Source: Leptolinea tardivitalis
GTDB taxonomy: Bacteria; Chloroflexota; Anaerolineae; Anaerolineales; Anaerolineaceae
Reading direction: 5' to 3'
Assembly (NCBI RefSeq): GCF_001050275.1
Contig: NZ_BBYA01000002.1
Coordinates: 186,001-250,000 of the forward strand
Length of the DNA: 64,000 bases
Part shown: positions 7,355-16,618 of the stretch, piece after piece
Layout: each line of letters opens with the position of its first letter
How positions within the stretch are numbered: the first letter of the stretch is position 1
The notes under the pieces: model-generated
Databases searched by the model: none
What the model saw: only the letters and a program-made list of their open reading frames with translations
What the model was told of the DNA's origin: nothing
Program-made: the position numbers and the translations under genes

Positions 7355-8416
7355 ATGCTGAATCCTCGTTTTGTTGATAGAGAGTCATTTGTTCTTGCAG
7401 GGGTGACATCCTGCGGACAACTGGGTGAGATTGATTATGCTGGAGTGTGGAATAAGCAATTCATGCCAGTGGCTTCCCGGCTGCATGCAATAAGCTCAGA
7501 TGCAGGCAGTTATGGTGCCTCATTTGGAGAGAAGGGGAAGACAGTTTATCTGGCAGGTGTGGCTGTAACCGGCGATACGGAACTCCCGGCTGGATTCGTG
7601 AAACGAACCCTGCCAGCCGCTCATTATGCCGTTTTTGATTGCACATTGGCGACCCTGAACCTGACAGGGGAGGAAGTTTATAGTCAGTGGTTTACTGATG
7701 CCGGTATGGAATTGGATGCAGAGGCGGTGGGTTTTGAATATTACCTTCCATATAACGAGGTAGGTGATATGCTTGTTCAACTTTACATACCGGTGAAACC
7801 GAAGCAGTCTACATCGGCGGAAAAACATGGAGGAATCATGTCAGTTTTTGATGTTATTTCTGAACGGCGGAGCATCCGTAAATACAAAAATGATCCTGTT
7901 CCCGGGGAAACGTTACGGCGTATTCTTCAGGCCGGTCTGCTCGCCCCTTCAGGAGCGAACCGCCAGACCTGGAAGTTTTATGTTGTACAGGGGAAAAAGC
8001 GGGATGAGATGGTTGACGTATTGAAAAAGGCATTGGACAACCGGGAAAAGGAAGGAGAAAATGTAGCCGGTGCCCGCCATTCTTTTGAAATCATGGCACA
8101 GGCACCGGTTAATGTGTTTGTTTTCCGCCCCAACCGGAAGGCACCCTGGCTGGCGTCAACCATCAGCCAGAATTTTTCTGATATAGTGGATATCCAGTCT
8201 GTCGGAGCTGCTATTGAAAATATGCTGTTGGAAGCTCACGAATTGGGAATCGGTTCACTATGGGTCTGTGACGTATTCTCTGCCTGCAATGAAATCAGCG
8301 CATGGCTGGGTGAAGAAACCGAACTGATCGCCTCCGTCTGTCTGGGAATTGCCAATGAACATCCGGCCGCCCGCAAGCGGAAGACTTTGGATGAAGCAGT
8401 TGAATGGTTGAGTTAA
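7355..8416 (+). CDS. fusion of a GyrI-like effector-binding domain and a nitroreductase
   Basis: 353 residues in two parts. Residues 1-155 resemble the GyrI-like/AraC effector-binding domain (small-molecule binding barrel; Y-rich core, FEYYLP with its Glu, and a closing QLYIPVK strand). Residues 162-353 are a complete FMN nitroreductase: SERRSIRKYKNDPV near the start, the APSGANRQTW FMN-binding loop, and the late GIGSLWVC segment. Nitroreductases reduce nitro groups, quinones or flavins using NAD(P)H. An ATG at 7838, in frame and starting the nitroreductase exactly, has its own GGAGG (7829-7833), so a second shorter protein may also be made. The fusion suggests the first domain supplies or senses the substrate; this is inference. 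Confidence 0.85.
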   Translation: MLNPRFVDRESFVLAGVTSCGQLGEIDYAGVWNKQFMPVASRLHAISSDAGSYGASFGEKGKTVYLAGVAVTGDTELPAGFVKRTLPAAHYAVFDCTLATLNLTGEEVYSQWFTDAGMELDAEAVGFEYYLPYNEVGDMLVQLYIPVKPKQSTSAEKHGGIMSVFDVISERRSIRKYKNDPVPGETLRRILQAGLLAPSGANRQTWKFYVVQGKKRDEMVDVLKKALDNREKEGENVAGARHSFEIMAQAPVNVFVFRPNRKAPWLASTISQNFSDIVDIQSVGAAIENMLLEAHELGIGSLWVCDVFSACNEISAWLGEETELIASVCLGIANEHPAARKRKTLDEAVEWLS

Positions 8417-8442
8417 GGGATTCACAATTTTAGCAACTGTAA

Positions 8443-8471
8443 TCTCTGCCAGTCTAACAAACTGGCAGAGA
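8443..8471. terminator. hairpin after the nitroreductase fusion gene
   Basis: Perfect 11-bp arms (8443-8453 and 8461-8471) with a 7-base loop, 27 bases after the stop codon. It lacks a clear T-run, so it is a likely but not certain terminator. Confidence 0.6.
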
Positions 8472-8493
8472 AAAATAAGATGGGAAACTATTC

Positions 8494-8530
8494 AAGATAA
8501 ATTCTTCATAAATTGTGCTTAATTTATCTT
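8494..8530. repeat. AT-rich inverted repeat upstream of the histidine kinase
   Basis: Arms AAGATAAATT (8494-8503) and AATTTATCTT (8521-8530) are perfectly complementary across 17 bases, 112-148 bases before the kinase start. It may be a regulator-binding dyad or a weak RNA stem. Nothing else was recognised in 8472-8641. Confidence 0.5.
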
Positions 8531-8641
8531 AAATAATCACATGATTCACTCTTGATATGTGCATAATTAATTCATTGCTTTTCAGGATGGAAATACCGGA
8601 ATAACAAAAAAATCTGGCCAGGTAGGACAATTCAAGAATTA

Positions 8642-10576
8642 ATGGAATTGTTGAACTCCATTTATCTGCAATACAGTTTACCGGTTATCGTGCTGTTACT
8701 GGTTACTATCCTCAATATAGTGTTGTCTGTTTATATCTGGCTGCATAAAACGCCTGAAAGAGATGCTCTGGATAAAGAGCGCCGCCTTCTGCGTACTGTT
8801 ATTGATAATATCCCCGACCAGATTTTTGCCCGCGATCGTGAGTGTCGTTTCACATTGAGCAACCTGCGCGATGCGCAGATGATGGGTGTTACAGATCCAG
8901 ACGAATTACTGGGTAAAAATGACCTGGACTTTTTTCCCCGCGAATTGGCCTTGCGATACATGGCCGATGATAAACGGGTAATTGAGAGCGGTGAACCGTT
9001 GATTAATATTGTTGAACCCATGATCGATGCAGCCGGAAATGCTCGTTGGATCATGACCACCAAAGTCCCTTTGCGTGATAATCAGAATCAGGTAATCGGA
9101 CTGGTGGGTATTGCCCGTGATATCACTCAGCAGAGAAATGATGCCCGGGCTCTTGAAGAAGCTAAGAAACAGGCAGAAGAAGCCAACCTGGCAAAGAGTA
9201 AGTTCCTGGCGAATATGTCGCATGAGATCCGCACACCGCTGAATGCCATTCTGGGATTCTCTCAGCTCTTATTACGCGACACTGGTTTATCTCCCCAGCA
9301 GCATCACCAGTTGACCACCATTCAACACAGCGGTGAACATTTACTGGAACTCATCAATGACATTCTGGAAATATCCAAAATTGAAGCTGGACGGGCAACC
9401 GTCAACATATCGACTTTTGATATTTACCACCTGATGCATGATTTGCAGGCTATGTTTCAGGTGCGCATGGATGAAAAACAACTCGAATTTGAGGTGAGGA
9501 TCGACGATGACGTTCCTCAATACATCATATCTGATGAAAGCAAACTCAGGCAGATCTTAATAAACCTGATCGGGAACGCCGTAAAGTTCACCAGGCAGGG
9601 AAAAATCGGGTGCCGGCTTTATGCAAATTCTTACGGTAATAACGAATGGCATCTGATCGCCGAGGTGGAAGATAGCGGTATTGGTATTTCCACAGAGGAT
9701 CAAAAGAACCTTTTTCAGGTTTTCCAACAGGTACAGGGAAGTCAGGCTGAGGGGGGGACGGGATTGGGATTGGCTATCAGCCAGCGATTTGCCCGCATGC
9801 TTAATGGAGAAATCCATTTGACCAGCGAACCCGGGGTAGGCAGCTGTTTTAAACTGGAAATTGCCGTGCAGGCAGCTCCGAATGCTCCTCAATCGAAACA
9901 ACTATCACCTCAGAAAGTGAAGAAAATCAAAGACTCTGCGTCTGAATACCGGGTATTAATCGTTGATGATGTGCAGGAAAGCCGGGAGCTGCTTTCCTCT
10001 CTGCTTGTTCAGGTTGGATTTATTACCCGGGAAGCTGCCAACGGTCAGGAATGCCTGGATGCCTGGCAAAGCTGGTCTCCAAACCTGATCATCATGGATA
10101 TTCGTATGCCGGTAATGGACGGACTGGAAGCCACAACCCGTATCCGAGCGGCGGAAACCGGTTCACCTGTGCCCATCATTGCCGCCACGGCCAGTGCCTT
10201 TGAAGAAGAGAAACAGAAAATCCTCGATACAGGCATGAATGGATATCTGCGAAAACCAATTCGGGAAAAGGAATTGTTTGATATGATTGGCGATTGTCTC
10301 GGATTGGAGTTTGAATATTTCGCAGAAAATCCAGCGCCGGATCCGATACAACAGGGGAATACCATGAAATCACTGCTATCCGACGATATCCAATCCATCC
10401 CACCGGATTTGGTGAAACAGTTGATTTCCGCCTGTTCCAGCGCTGACCTGGACGTACTTCTGGAGTCTATTGAGCAAATCAAGAAGAATAACCTGTCTGT
10501 GGCCAGCGAAATCAACAAAATGGCGCTCAAACTTCAATATGACGATATCATCCATCTGCTTCAAGAAGGGAGTTGA
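8642..10576 (+). CDS. membrane-anchored hybrid histidine kinase (PAS-HisKA-HATPase-REC)
   Basis: 644 residues. A single transmembrane helix spans about 12-34; a PAS domain follows at 48-165, then a short coiled coil. HisKA has the phospho-accepting His194 in NMSHEIRTPLN. HATPase motifs are the N box around N308, G1 DSGIGI at 344-349 and G2 GTGLGL at 372-377. The receiver domain covers about 436-560 with acidic D442/D443, phospho-Asp D486 and the switch lysine in LRKPI. There is no obvious HPt domain; the last 75 residues are helical. The sensed signal is unknown. Its stop overlaps the start of an HD-GYP response regulator, so both act in one phosphorelay or operon controlling cyclic di-GMP. 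Confidence 0.95.
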   Translation: MELLNSIYLQYSLPVIVLLLVTILNIVLSVYIWLHKTPERDALDKERRLLRTVIDNIPDQIFARDRECRFTLSNLRDAQMMGVTDPDELLGKNDLDFFPRELALRYMADDKRVIESGEPLINIVEPMIDAAGNARWIMTTKVPLRDNQNQVIGLVGIARDITQQRNDARALEEAKKQAEEANLAKSKFLANMSHEIRTPLNAILGFSQLLLRDTGLSPQQHHQLTTIQHSGEHLLELINDILEISKIEAGRATVNISTFDIYHLMHDLQAMFQVRMDEKQLEFEVRIDDDVPQYIISDESKLRQILINLIGNAVKFTRQGKIGCRLYANSYGNNEWHLIAEVEDSGIGISTEDQKNLFQVFQQVQGSQAEGGTGLGLAISQRFARMLNGEIHLTSEPGVGSCFKLEIAVQAAPNAPQSKQLSPQKVKKIKDSASEYRVLIVDDVQESRELLSSLLVQVGFITREAANGQECLDAWQSWSPNLIIMDIRMPVMDGLEATTRIRAAETGSPVPIIAATASAFEEEKQKILDTGMNGYLRKPIREKELFDMIGDCLGLEFEYFAENPAPDPIQQGNTMKSLLSDDIQSIPPDLVKQLISACSSADLDVLLESIEQIKKNNLSVASEINKMALKLQYDDIIHLLQEGS

Positions 10577-11676
10577 CTTTGGGTAACGAAACAGAAACGC
10601 CCTCTTCTACGGCAGATATTCTTATCGTTGACGATACACTGGCAAATATACAGGTGCTGTCGGCTATGCTGAAACAACAGGGGTATAAAGTTCGGCCCGT
10701 TCTGGAAGGAAAAGTAGCCCTGAAGGCAGCGGAAAAACAGGTGCCTGATCTGATTTTGTTAGATATTTCCATGCCTGAGATGGATGGTTATGAAGTATGC
10801 ACCCGGCTTAAACAAAACCCGAACCTGAGTCAGGTGCCGGTCATCTTTATCAGCGCGCTCACCGAACCGTTGGACAAAGTGAAAGCCTTTTCCGTGGGGG
10901 GAGTGGATTACATCACCAAACCCTTCCAATTGGAAGAAGTGCGGGTGCGGGTAGAAAACCACCTGCGGTTGACCCGCCTCCAACGCCTGATGGAAGAATA
11001 TAATCACAACCTGGAAGAAAAGGTTATTGAGCAGGTAAATGAAATTTCTGATTCACAACTGGCTACCATTCTGGCGCTGGCTAAACTGGCGGAGTATCGC
11101 GACAAAGATACAGGCCGTCATATAGAGCGTATCCAACATTTCTGCCGGTTACTGGTGACATACATGGCGGGAATGCCGGGTTACAGCGGTCAAATCTCAC
11201 CCATTTATATTGATAATATCTCACATGCCAGTCCGCTGCATGATATCGGCAAGGTCGGTATCCCTGACCATATCCTGCTAAAACCGGGCCGGTTGACCCC
11301 TGATGAGTTTGCGATCATGAAGACTCACACCATGATCGGATATAACCTGCTGCAATCCGTCAATGAGCGGTATTCTCACAATAGTTTCATTAAAACAGGG
11401 ATTGAAATCTCTCGCAGTCACCATGAAAAATGGGATGGAACAGGATACCCTGACGGGTTAAAAGGGACGGAAATCCCTCTTTCGGCGCGTATTCTGGCTG
11501 TAGCCGATGTGTATGACGCGCTGCGGTCAAAACGGCCGTATAAAGAGAGCTTTTCTCATATTGCCAGCAGCAAGATCATCCTGGAAGGCGACGGCAGTCA
11601 TTTTGACCCGGATGTCATCAAGGCATTCATTGAGCTTGAGGATACCTTTGAACGGGTGTACGCCGACCTTTGTTAA
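10573..11676 (+). CDS. response regulator with HD-GYP phosphodiesterase domain
   Basis: 367 residues starting at a TTG (10573) that overlaps the kinase stop (TTGA), with AAGGGAG upstream. The receiver domain (residues 15-135) has acidic D20/D21, phospho-Asp D74 and K126. A coiled linker leads to the HD-GYP domain: the HD pair at 233-234 in LHDIGK, HHEKWDGTGYP at 293-303, then ADVYDAL. HD-GYP enzymes hydrolyse cyclic di-GMP. Overlap with the hybrid kinase indicates translational coupling and that the kinase phosphorylates this receiver. All catalytic residues I can identify are present. Confidence 0.95.
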   Translation: MTLGNETETPSSTADILIVDDTLANIQVLSAMLKQQGYKVRPVLEGKVALKAAEKQVPDLILLDISMPEMDGYEVCTRLKQNPNLSQVPVIFISALTEPLDKVKAFSVGGVDYITKPFQLEEVRVRVENHLRLTRLQRLMEEYNHNLEEKVIEQVNEISDSQLATILALAKLAEYRDKDTGRHIERIQHFCRLLVTYMAGMPGYSGQISPIYIDNISHASPLHDIGKVGIPDHILLKPGRLTPDEFAIMKTHTMIGYNLLQSVNERYSHNSFIKTGIEISRSHHEKWDGTGYPDGLKGTEIPLSARILAVADVYDALRSKRPYKESFSHIASSKIILEGDGSHFDPDVIKAFIELEDTFERVYADLC

Positions 11677-11784
11677 GGGATGACTTATATATATGCATTG
11701 TGAAAAATTGGTCTTTTAAAGATTATGTATGTGCAGGGAGAAATGGTTTTGTCAGATGGGTTGGGTCAAGTCGGATAAGGTGAT

Positions 11785-11808
11785 GGTGGGATCAAAGGCG
11801 ATTCCACC
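11785..11808. terminator. weak hairpin between convergent genes
   Basis: Nine-bp arms (11785-11793, 11800-11808) with one G-U pair and a 6-base loop, between the HD-GYP stop and the convergent zinc-ribbon gene. No clear T-run, so termination is uncertain. Confidence 0.35.
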
Positions 11809-11829
11809 CCTATTCGCTTCGTCCCCATA

Positions 11830-12972
11830 TTATTTTGCGCAATTTACGGGAACCCACCGATGAAGATATGCGCCATTGCTCCTTTCTTTGCATAAACACC
11901 ATCTATAGCCTGCCTTTGTATTTCCACCACCCTCCTGAACGGTGCAGGTTTCAATAATATATCTATCTTGCCATACTTTGCATCCATTATTAAAAATACC
12001 CGAGAAATTTACAGGTTCATTATTGGAATTGTTCCCACCGGGAAGAATGAGACCGGCCCAATATGACACAGCGAAAATAATCCCGACGAACAGCAGTAAA
12101 TACAAGAACGCTGTGGCACATCCGCCGGATTTTCGTTTTGGAGGTTCAACAGCATTGACCTTATTCGGCCTGAAAATGGACCAATCTTGTTGTAACCTTG
12201 CCGAATTGACATTTTCAAACTGAGCCGGAGAAGCCCAACTATTAACAGCTGTTGGAGCGCCATTTTGAATTTGATAAGAATTTCCGGCAATAATTTCTTT
12301 CACCCGGTTAATTTCATTATCAATTGCGTCGGATAGGGTGGAATAGTAGCAAGAAATGGAAATGACACTTAAGATAACATAAAGGATGGAACTTAATCCA
12401 CAAATGAAAAATTCTCCTTTAAACAAACTCAAAAGGGCGAACAATAAACATCCCAAAGAGATTAATGACAAGAGAAAATTCTTTTTGAATAATTTACTCT
12501 GGATTTCTTTCAGATGGGTCTTTCCGGCATATTCATTCACAAGTTTAAAAAATTTCAGCCGCTCTTTTTTAGAAATGTTCTTCAATTCCTGTAGATAATT
12601 TCGAGTTTGTTCCATCTGAAATAAATACGCCTGTTGTTTTTCGCGGCTGCAATTGATGCAGAGATAACTTGAACCATCCTGATGATTTAAACAAATTCCG
12701 GCTTTGCCGCATGCACTGCATCGGAATGTGTTTTCACGAAAATTCTGTTTTCCACAAATTGGGCATTCCATGAAATCACGGGTTTGAGTTGATTCTCCCC
12801 GTCCAAAAGATGGATCAGATTGAATATATCCGGAATTGGCAATCTGCTTAAGATTGCCGTTCACTTCAAGTATGTATTTTTTATTGCAGACCGGGCAGAT
12901 GTAATTATCTGTGAAAAGATCATAATTTAATGGGCTTCCACAGGAACAAACCTTTTTATATGAATCGGGCAT
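11830..12972 (-). CDS. multi-zinc-ribbon membrane protein of unknown function
   Basis: 380 residues. The N-terminus carries at least two Cys clusters: CSCGSPL...CPVCNKKY (residues about 9-37) and CPICGK...CSACGK...CLNH...CINC (about 70-108), which look like zinc ribbons and a small treble clef. Two adjacent hydrophobic helices follow near 165-210. After a linker, a third helix near 285-307 follows GGCAT, and the last 60 residues form an exported Cys-containing domain with four to five cysteines (pattern C-x10-C-x15-C-x1-C). I do not recognise the family. Topology suggests cytoplasmic zinc ribbons and a small disulfide-stabilised outer domain. ATG 12972 has GGGAGG. Single gene. Confidence 0.7.
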   Translation of the reverse strand: MPDSYKKVCSCGSPLNYDLFTDNYICPVCNKKYILEVNGNLKQIANSGYIQSDPSFGRGESTQTRDFMECPICGKQNFRENTFRCSACGKAGICLNHQDGSSYLCINCSREKQQAYLFQMEQTRNYLQELKNISKKERLKFFKLVNEYAGKTHLKEIQSKLFKKNFLLSLISLGCLLFALLSLFKGEFFICGLSSILYVILSVISISCYYSTLSDAIDNEINRVKEIIAGNSYQIQNGAPTAVNSWASPAQFENVNSARLQQDWSIFRPNKVNAVEPPKRKSGGCATAFLYLLLFVGIIFAVSYWAGLILPGGNNSNNEPVNFSGIFNNGCKVWQDRYIIETCTVQEGGGNTKAGYRWCLCKERSNGAYLHRWVPVNCAK

Positions 12973-13241
12973 TGCTTATTCCTCCCTTATTTGCAAAAAA
13001 TGTTGCCGTGAGATATACAAAAACTAACTAAATTATTCCTGTATGCAGATTCCCAAAGTCGATTGCCTCGCTGATTTCCAATAAATATCTTTATATAAAA
13101 TCAAAAAGTAAAAAACATTTAAATCTTAGATTTGTTCATCTTTTCATGATGTTTACCCATTATTATATGAGACAGTCAAATTTGATTCAATAGAGAGTGG
13201 TCAATTCTCTTAATCTGGCCCGAAGGTAGTTGGATCAGATT
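12973..13241. other. intergenic region without recognised gene
   Basis: AT-rich sequence between the start of the zinc-ribbon gene and the terminator of nrdJ. I see no convincing open frame, RNA gene or repeat. It presumably holds the promoter of the zinc-ribbon membrane protein on the minus strand, but I could not assign -35 and -10 elements with confidence. Confidence 0.5.
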
Positions 13242-13279
13242 AAAAAGATGTGATATTTATGTTGAATAAATACCACATC
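13242..13279 (-). terminator. terminator of the nrdR-nrdJ operon
   Basis: On the minus strand a 14-bp stem with one mismatch (arms 13266-13279 and 13247-13260, 5-base loop) is followed by TTTTT (13246-13242). It lies about 47 bases beyond the nrdJ stop. Confidence 0.8.
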
Positions 13280-13325
13280 ACAAAACCATGATTTATCCGT
13301 TTGATAACTTCTGGGTATGTATCCC

Positions 13326-15938
13326 CTAGCACTCACTATACCCGCAGGCGTAGCACTTCCTACACCCTTCCTCGTTTATCACGGCCGCCTCGCCGCACTC
13401 GGGGCACAGGTCGCCGATTTTTAACAGGGGCTGGTCTGCCACCATTGGGATGGAAATTTCGTGCACTTCAGCATGGGTATGCGGGATGCCGCTATTGGCC
13501 AGGCGTTCCTCGCGCTGTGCCAGGTATTCTTCCAGAACGTGAGCCAGACCATCAGGCATAGAGCGGATGCGGTTGGGGCCGAAGCCAAGCGACCGTCCGC
13601 CGCCAATGCCGGCCAGCTGCTTGACCACTTCTTTCAAACGTTCCTTGGGTTCGACGGTGGAACTCAGGCGCAGGATGAAGGAGATCAACCGTCCGAGTGC
13701 TTCGGAGACTGCGGCAGTCTCTGAACCGGCTTTGGCCGAGTTGATAAAGATCTCAAACGGTTGGCTGCCGCCGTTTTCGTTGATGGTGATGAAGGCTTTA
13801 CCGAGCGGAGTTTCGGTCGAGAAAGTATAACCGGGCAGGGCGCGGGGACGTGGTTTGCGTACTTCACTCCACATCATCAACTGATGGGTTTCCTCGGCTT
13901 CCGCCGGGTGCTGGCTGATGCCGTATTCCGCGGCCGGGGTGGCACCATTGCCGCCCTTCTTCTTCTCGGCGGTGGCCAGAGTTTCGAGTACAACCTGTTC
14001 GCGCGAACCGGTTACGTACACCGTGATACCCTTGCAACCCAGTTTCCAGGCCAGGCGGTAGGCGGTGGAGACATCGTCCACTGTGGCGCCGGCGTTGAAG
14101 TTGATGGTCTTGGAGAGGCTGTTATCCACAAATGCCTGCATGGCTGCCTGCATGCGCACGTGCTCTTCAGCGGTGATGTCTTGCGACACCACAAAATAGT
14201 CACGCAATTCTTCGGGGACGGCGTCTACATGCTGGCAGGAACCGTCTGCCATTACCTGCTCGATCAGGGCTTTGCGTTCGTCATCATCCAGTCCGAATTC
14301 TGTCAGAGCTTTTTCAAAAAGCGGGCTGGTATACGTAAGCTGCAAATCTTTACCGTTGTCATTAACGTGGCGGATATACGCGAGGGCAAAGACGGGTTCG
14401 CAGCCATAGCCTTCACAGCCGGCTACAGTGGCAATTGTGCCGGTAGGGGCGATGGTGGTCTGAGCGGCGTTGCGAATGCCGTGAGCTTTGATACCTTCGG
14501 AAACGGAAGTCCAATCGATGGCAGGGCGCCCCCAATCATGCGTATAGGCAAAAAGTGGTTGGGGTGGCTGCCAGGTCACGTTGTCAGGGTCATAGATGGA
14601 GCCGGCAATGGCCGGGAAGGAACCGCGTTCCTTTGCCAGGTCAATACTGGTCAGCATGGCGTTATAGCGGACAAATTCAATCACCTGGGCGGCAAATTCC
14701 TGCCCTTCAATCGAACCATAGCGGATACCGGTATGGTACATCAGGTCCGCCAGACCCATGACGCCCAGCCCAATACGACGGGCACGCAGGGCGGCTTCAC
14801 GGAGCTGTGGAACAGCCGGTACATACAGGTTGGCATCCACCACATCATCCAGGAAGCGAGTGGAAAGCACTACGCTCTGACGCAGGGATTCCCAGTCAAC
14901 GGTATGATCGGGACCGAAATGTTCGGATAGATTAACAGAGCCAAGGCAGCAATTCTCATAAGGACCAAGCCACTGTTCACCGCACGGATTGGTGGCTTCC
15001 AGTTTATAAAGGTGCGGAACAGGATTGGTGCGATTGGCGGCATCCAGGAACAACACGCCAGGTTCACCGTTATGATGCGCCTGGGTCACGATTTTGTTGA
15101 ACAGGTCGCGGGCACGAACGGTTTTATATACCCGAATGGGAATTCCGGCGGCTTCGGCTTCTTCAAGCGTACCGCTAAAGCCTTTATACTTCGGGCTGGT
15201 GACATCCGGGAAACGCAGGTCCCAATCGGTATCCTCTTCCACAGCCTGCATAAAGGCATCTGTGATACCCACAGAGATATTGAAATTGGTGATGGAATGC
15301 TCATTGGTTTTGCAGGTGACAAATTCTTCTACGTCTGGATGGTCCACCCGCAATACGGCCATGTTGGCGCCGCGGCGGCTGCCGCCCTGGGCAACCTCTC
15401 CGAAAGCATGATCATATACCCGTAGAAAACCGATGGGGCCGGTAGCCTGACCGGCTGAGGTATTGACCAGCGATCCGGCTGGACGAAGGCGTGCAAAGGA
15501 GAATCCATTGCCACCTCCGGTCTGCTGGATAAGGGCCGCATCACGCAGGGTCTGGAATATGCCGGTAGAGGCTTTGCCCATATCGTCTGTAATAGGCAGC
15601 ACAAAACAGGCGGCCAGTTGCCCCAGCGGGGTTCCGGCACCGGTGAAGGTAGGGGAGTTGGGGAAGAATTTGCGGGAGGTTAAGATGTCGTAATATTTCT
15701 CGGCAAGAGCGTTAACATCCTGCCCGTAACTCTTTTCCACACGGGCAATGTTGTAGGCAACCCGCCAGAACATCTCTTCCACGGTTTCCACTGGCTTGCC
15801 GTCATCTCCGCGGCGGACATACCGGCGCACAAGCACCTGGCGGGCATTATCGGTCAATTCGACCGAACGGAGGGGCTTTTTGGGAGCCGGTGTTGAAACG
15901 GCGGTTTTTTCCGAGCTTGCCTGAGTTTGTGTTGCCAT
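13326..15938 (-). CDS. nrdJ: class II (B12-dependent) ribonucleoside-diphosphate reductase
   Basis: Reduces ribonucleotides to deoxyribonucleotides with adenosylcobalamin as radical source, so it works with or without oxygen. ATG 15938 lies four bases after the nrdR stop with GAAGGTGAAGGA before it, giving 870 residues; an in-frame GTG at 15953 would overlap nrdR. Cys111 (LAACFVLP) and Cys330 fit the redox pair, and Cys319 within NPCGEQ (317-322) fits the thiyl radical site, with the same 11-residue offset as in class II enzymes I know. The C-terminal tail carries CPECG and [12 protein letters not shown], a zinc-binding and reducing tail. There is no N-terminal ATP cone. No cobalamin riboswitch is visible upstream; control appears to be by NrdR. 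Confidence 0.96.
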   Translation of the reverse strand: MATQTQASSEKTAVSTPAPKKPLRSVELTDNARQVLVRRYVRRGDDGKPVETVEEMFWRVAYNIARVEKSYGQDVNALAEKYYDILTSRKFFPNSPTFTGAGTPLGQLAACFVLPITDDMGKASTGIFQTLRDAALIQQTGGGNGFSFARLRPAGSLVNTSAGQATGPIGFLRVYDHAFGEVAQGGSRRGANMAVLRVDHPDVEEFVTCKTNEHSITNFNISVGITDAFMQAVEEDTDWDLRFPDVTSPKYKGFSGTLEEAEAAGIPIRVYKTVRARDLFNKIVTQAHHNGEPGVLFLDAANRTNPVPHLYKLEATNPCGEQWLGPYENCCLGSVNLSEHFGPDHTVDWESLRQSVVLSTRFLDDVVDANLYVPAVPQLREAALRARRIGLGVMGLADLMYHTGIRYGSIEGQEFAAQVIEFVRYNAMLTSIDLAKERGSFPAIAGSIYDPDNVTWQPPQPLFAYTHDWGRPAIDWTSVSEGIKAHGIRNAAQTTIAPTGTIATVAGCEGYGCEPVFALAYIRHVNDNGKDLQLTYTSPLFEKALTEFGLDDDERKALIEQVMADGSCQHVDAVPEELRDYFVVSQDITAEEHVRMQAAMQAFVDNSLSKTINFNAGATVDDVSTAYRLAWKLGCKGITVYVTGSREQVVLETLATAEKKKGGNGATPAAEYGISQHPAEAEETHQLMMWSEVRKPRPRALPGYTFSTETPLGKAFITINENGGSQPFEIFINSAKAGSETAAVSEALGRLISFILRLSSTVEPKERLKEVVKQLAGIGGGRSLGFGPNRIRSMPDGLAHVLEEYLAQREERLANSGIPHTHAEVHEISIPMVADQPLLKIGDLCPECGEAAVINEEGCRKCYACGYSEC

Positions 15939-15942
15939 GGCG

Positions 15943-16398
15943 TTATCCTTCACCTTCCAATAGATGATTAATTTCGTTACGGATCTCGTGCAGGTCGTTT
16001 AACTGTAAATAGACGATGGCGTAACGGATATAGGCAATAAGGTCAAGGTTCTTCAACCGGGCGATCACCCGGTCGCCAATCACACGCGATGAAACTTCTG
16101 ACCGGCCAGCCTGCTGCAAATATGCCTCTATTTCATTGACCAGTTCTTCGATCTGGGCGGCTGTTACCGGTGTTTTAGCACAGGATATCCGAATGCCGCG
16201 GGTTAATTTGTCGCGGTCAAATTCTTCGCGTGTGCCATCGCGTTTGATGATCAACGGGGTGTTGAGGATTGGACGTTCATACGTGCTGAATCGCTGTCCG
16301 CATATTTCGCATTCCCTCCGACGCCGCACCCCGCCGCGGGCGTCATGTGTAGTATCAACAACTTTCGTTTCCGCTTTCTGACAGTACGGACAGCGCAT
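15943..16398 (-). CDS. nrdR: transcriptional repressor NrdR
   Basis: 151 residues, the usual NrdR size. The N-terminal zinc ribbon starts at C3-x2-C6 and closes with [13 protein letters not shown] near 30-42, including the Arg-rich DNA-binding strand; the ATP cone spans about 49-139. NrdR senses dATP/ATP and represses ribonucleotide reductase genes by binding tandem palindromes. It is the first gene of a two-gene operon with nrdJ (four bases between). A promoter and palindromes of the expected kind lie immediately upstream, so the operon is likely autorepressed. Confidence 0.97.
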   Translation of the reverse strand: MRCPYCQKAETKVVDTTHDARGGVRRRRECEICGQRFSTYERPILNTPLIIKRDGTREEFDRDKLTRGIRISCAKTPVTAAQIEELVNEIEAYLQQAGRSEVSSRVIGDRVIARLKNLDLIAYIRYAIVYLQLNDLHEIRNEINHLLEGEG

Positions 16399-16430
16399 CT
16401 ACCCCTCACAGATTGAAATCTCAAAAGATA

Positions 16431-16446
16431 CCCCCATATATGGGGG
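16431..16446. promoter_or_regulatory. NrdR box 1 (perfect 16-bp palindrome)
   Basis: CCCCCATATATGGGGG is a perfect palindrome with the ATATAT core of NrdR boxes, 33 bases upstream of the nrdR ATG and downstream of the -10 element. Confidence 0.75.
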
Positions 16447-16461
16447 CTCGTGACTTTAGAC

Positions 16462-16477
16462 AGGTTATATATAGTAC
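16462..16477. promoter_or_regulatory. possible NrdR box 2
   Basis: A second ATATAT core (16467-16472) lies 31 bp (three helical turns) from the first. Flanks are poorly palindromic. The spacing matches the tandem boxes known for NrdR, and the site covers the predicted transcription start. Confidence 0.55.
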
Positions 16478-16483
16478 GTGTTC

Positions 16484-16512
16484 ATTCTAGCATAGCGTTA
16501 CAGGATAATCAA
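16484..16512 (-). promoter_or_regulatory. promoter of nrdR-nrdJ
   Basis: On the minus strand TTGATT (16512-16507) and TAGAAT (16489-16484) with a 17-base spacer. The start of transcription would fall near 16477, inside the NrdR-box region. Confidence 0.7.
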
Positions 16513-16553
16513 GGCATTTTTGAGATTCTTAACATTAGAAAATTGAAAAGCGA

Positions 16554-16584
16554 CAAAAAAAGCCGGATTTATGTAATCCGGCTT
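16554..16584 (-). terminator. terminator of the dcw cluster (after ftsZ)
   Basis: On the minus strand a perfect 10-bp GC-rich stem (16584-16575 with 16569-16560, 5-base loop) is followed by seven T. It lies 35 bases after the ftsZ stop. Confidence 0.92.
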
Positions 16585-16618
16585 AGTAATTCATGGAAAT
16601 GAATGGAGGGATGAGAGA

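Noticed and set aside
13761-14930. A 389-codon open frame on the plus strand
   Set aside because: It lies wholly antisense to nrdJ, whose motifs are complete, and shows no recognisable domain; long antisense frames arise from the GC-biased codon pattern.
15938-16430. Possible cobalamin riboswitch upstream of the B12-dependent reductase
   Set aside because: nrdJ follows nrdR after four bases and the nrdR leader is under 100 bases; no B12-box-like sequence was seen, and NrdR sites explain control.
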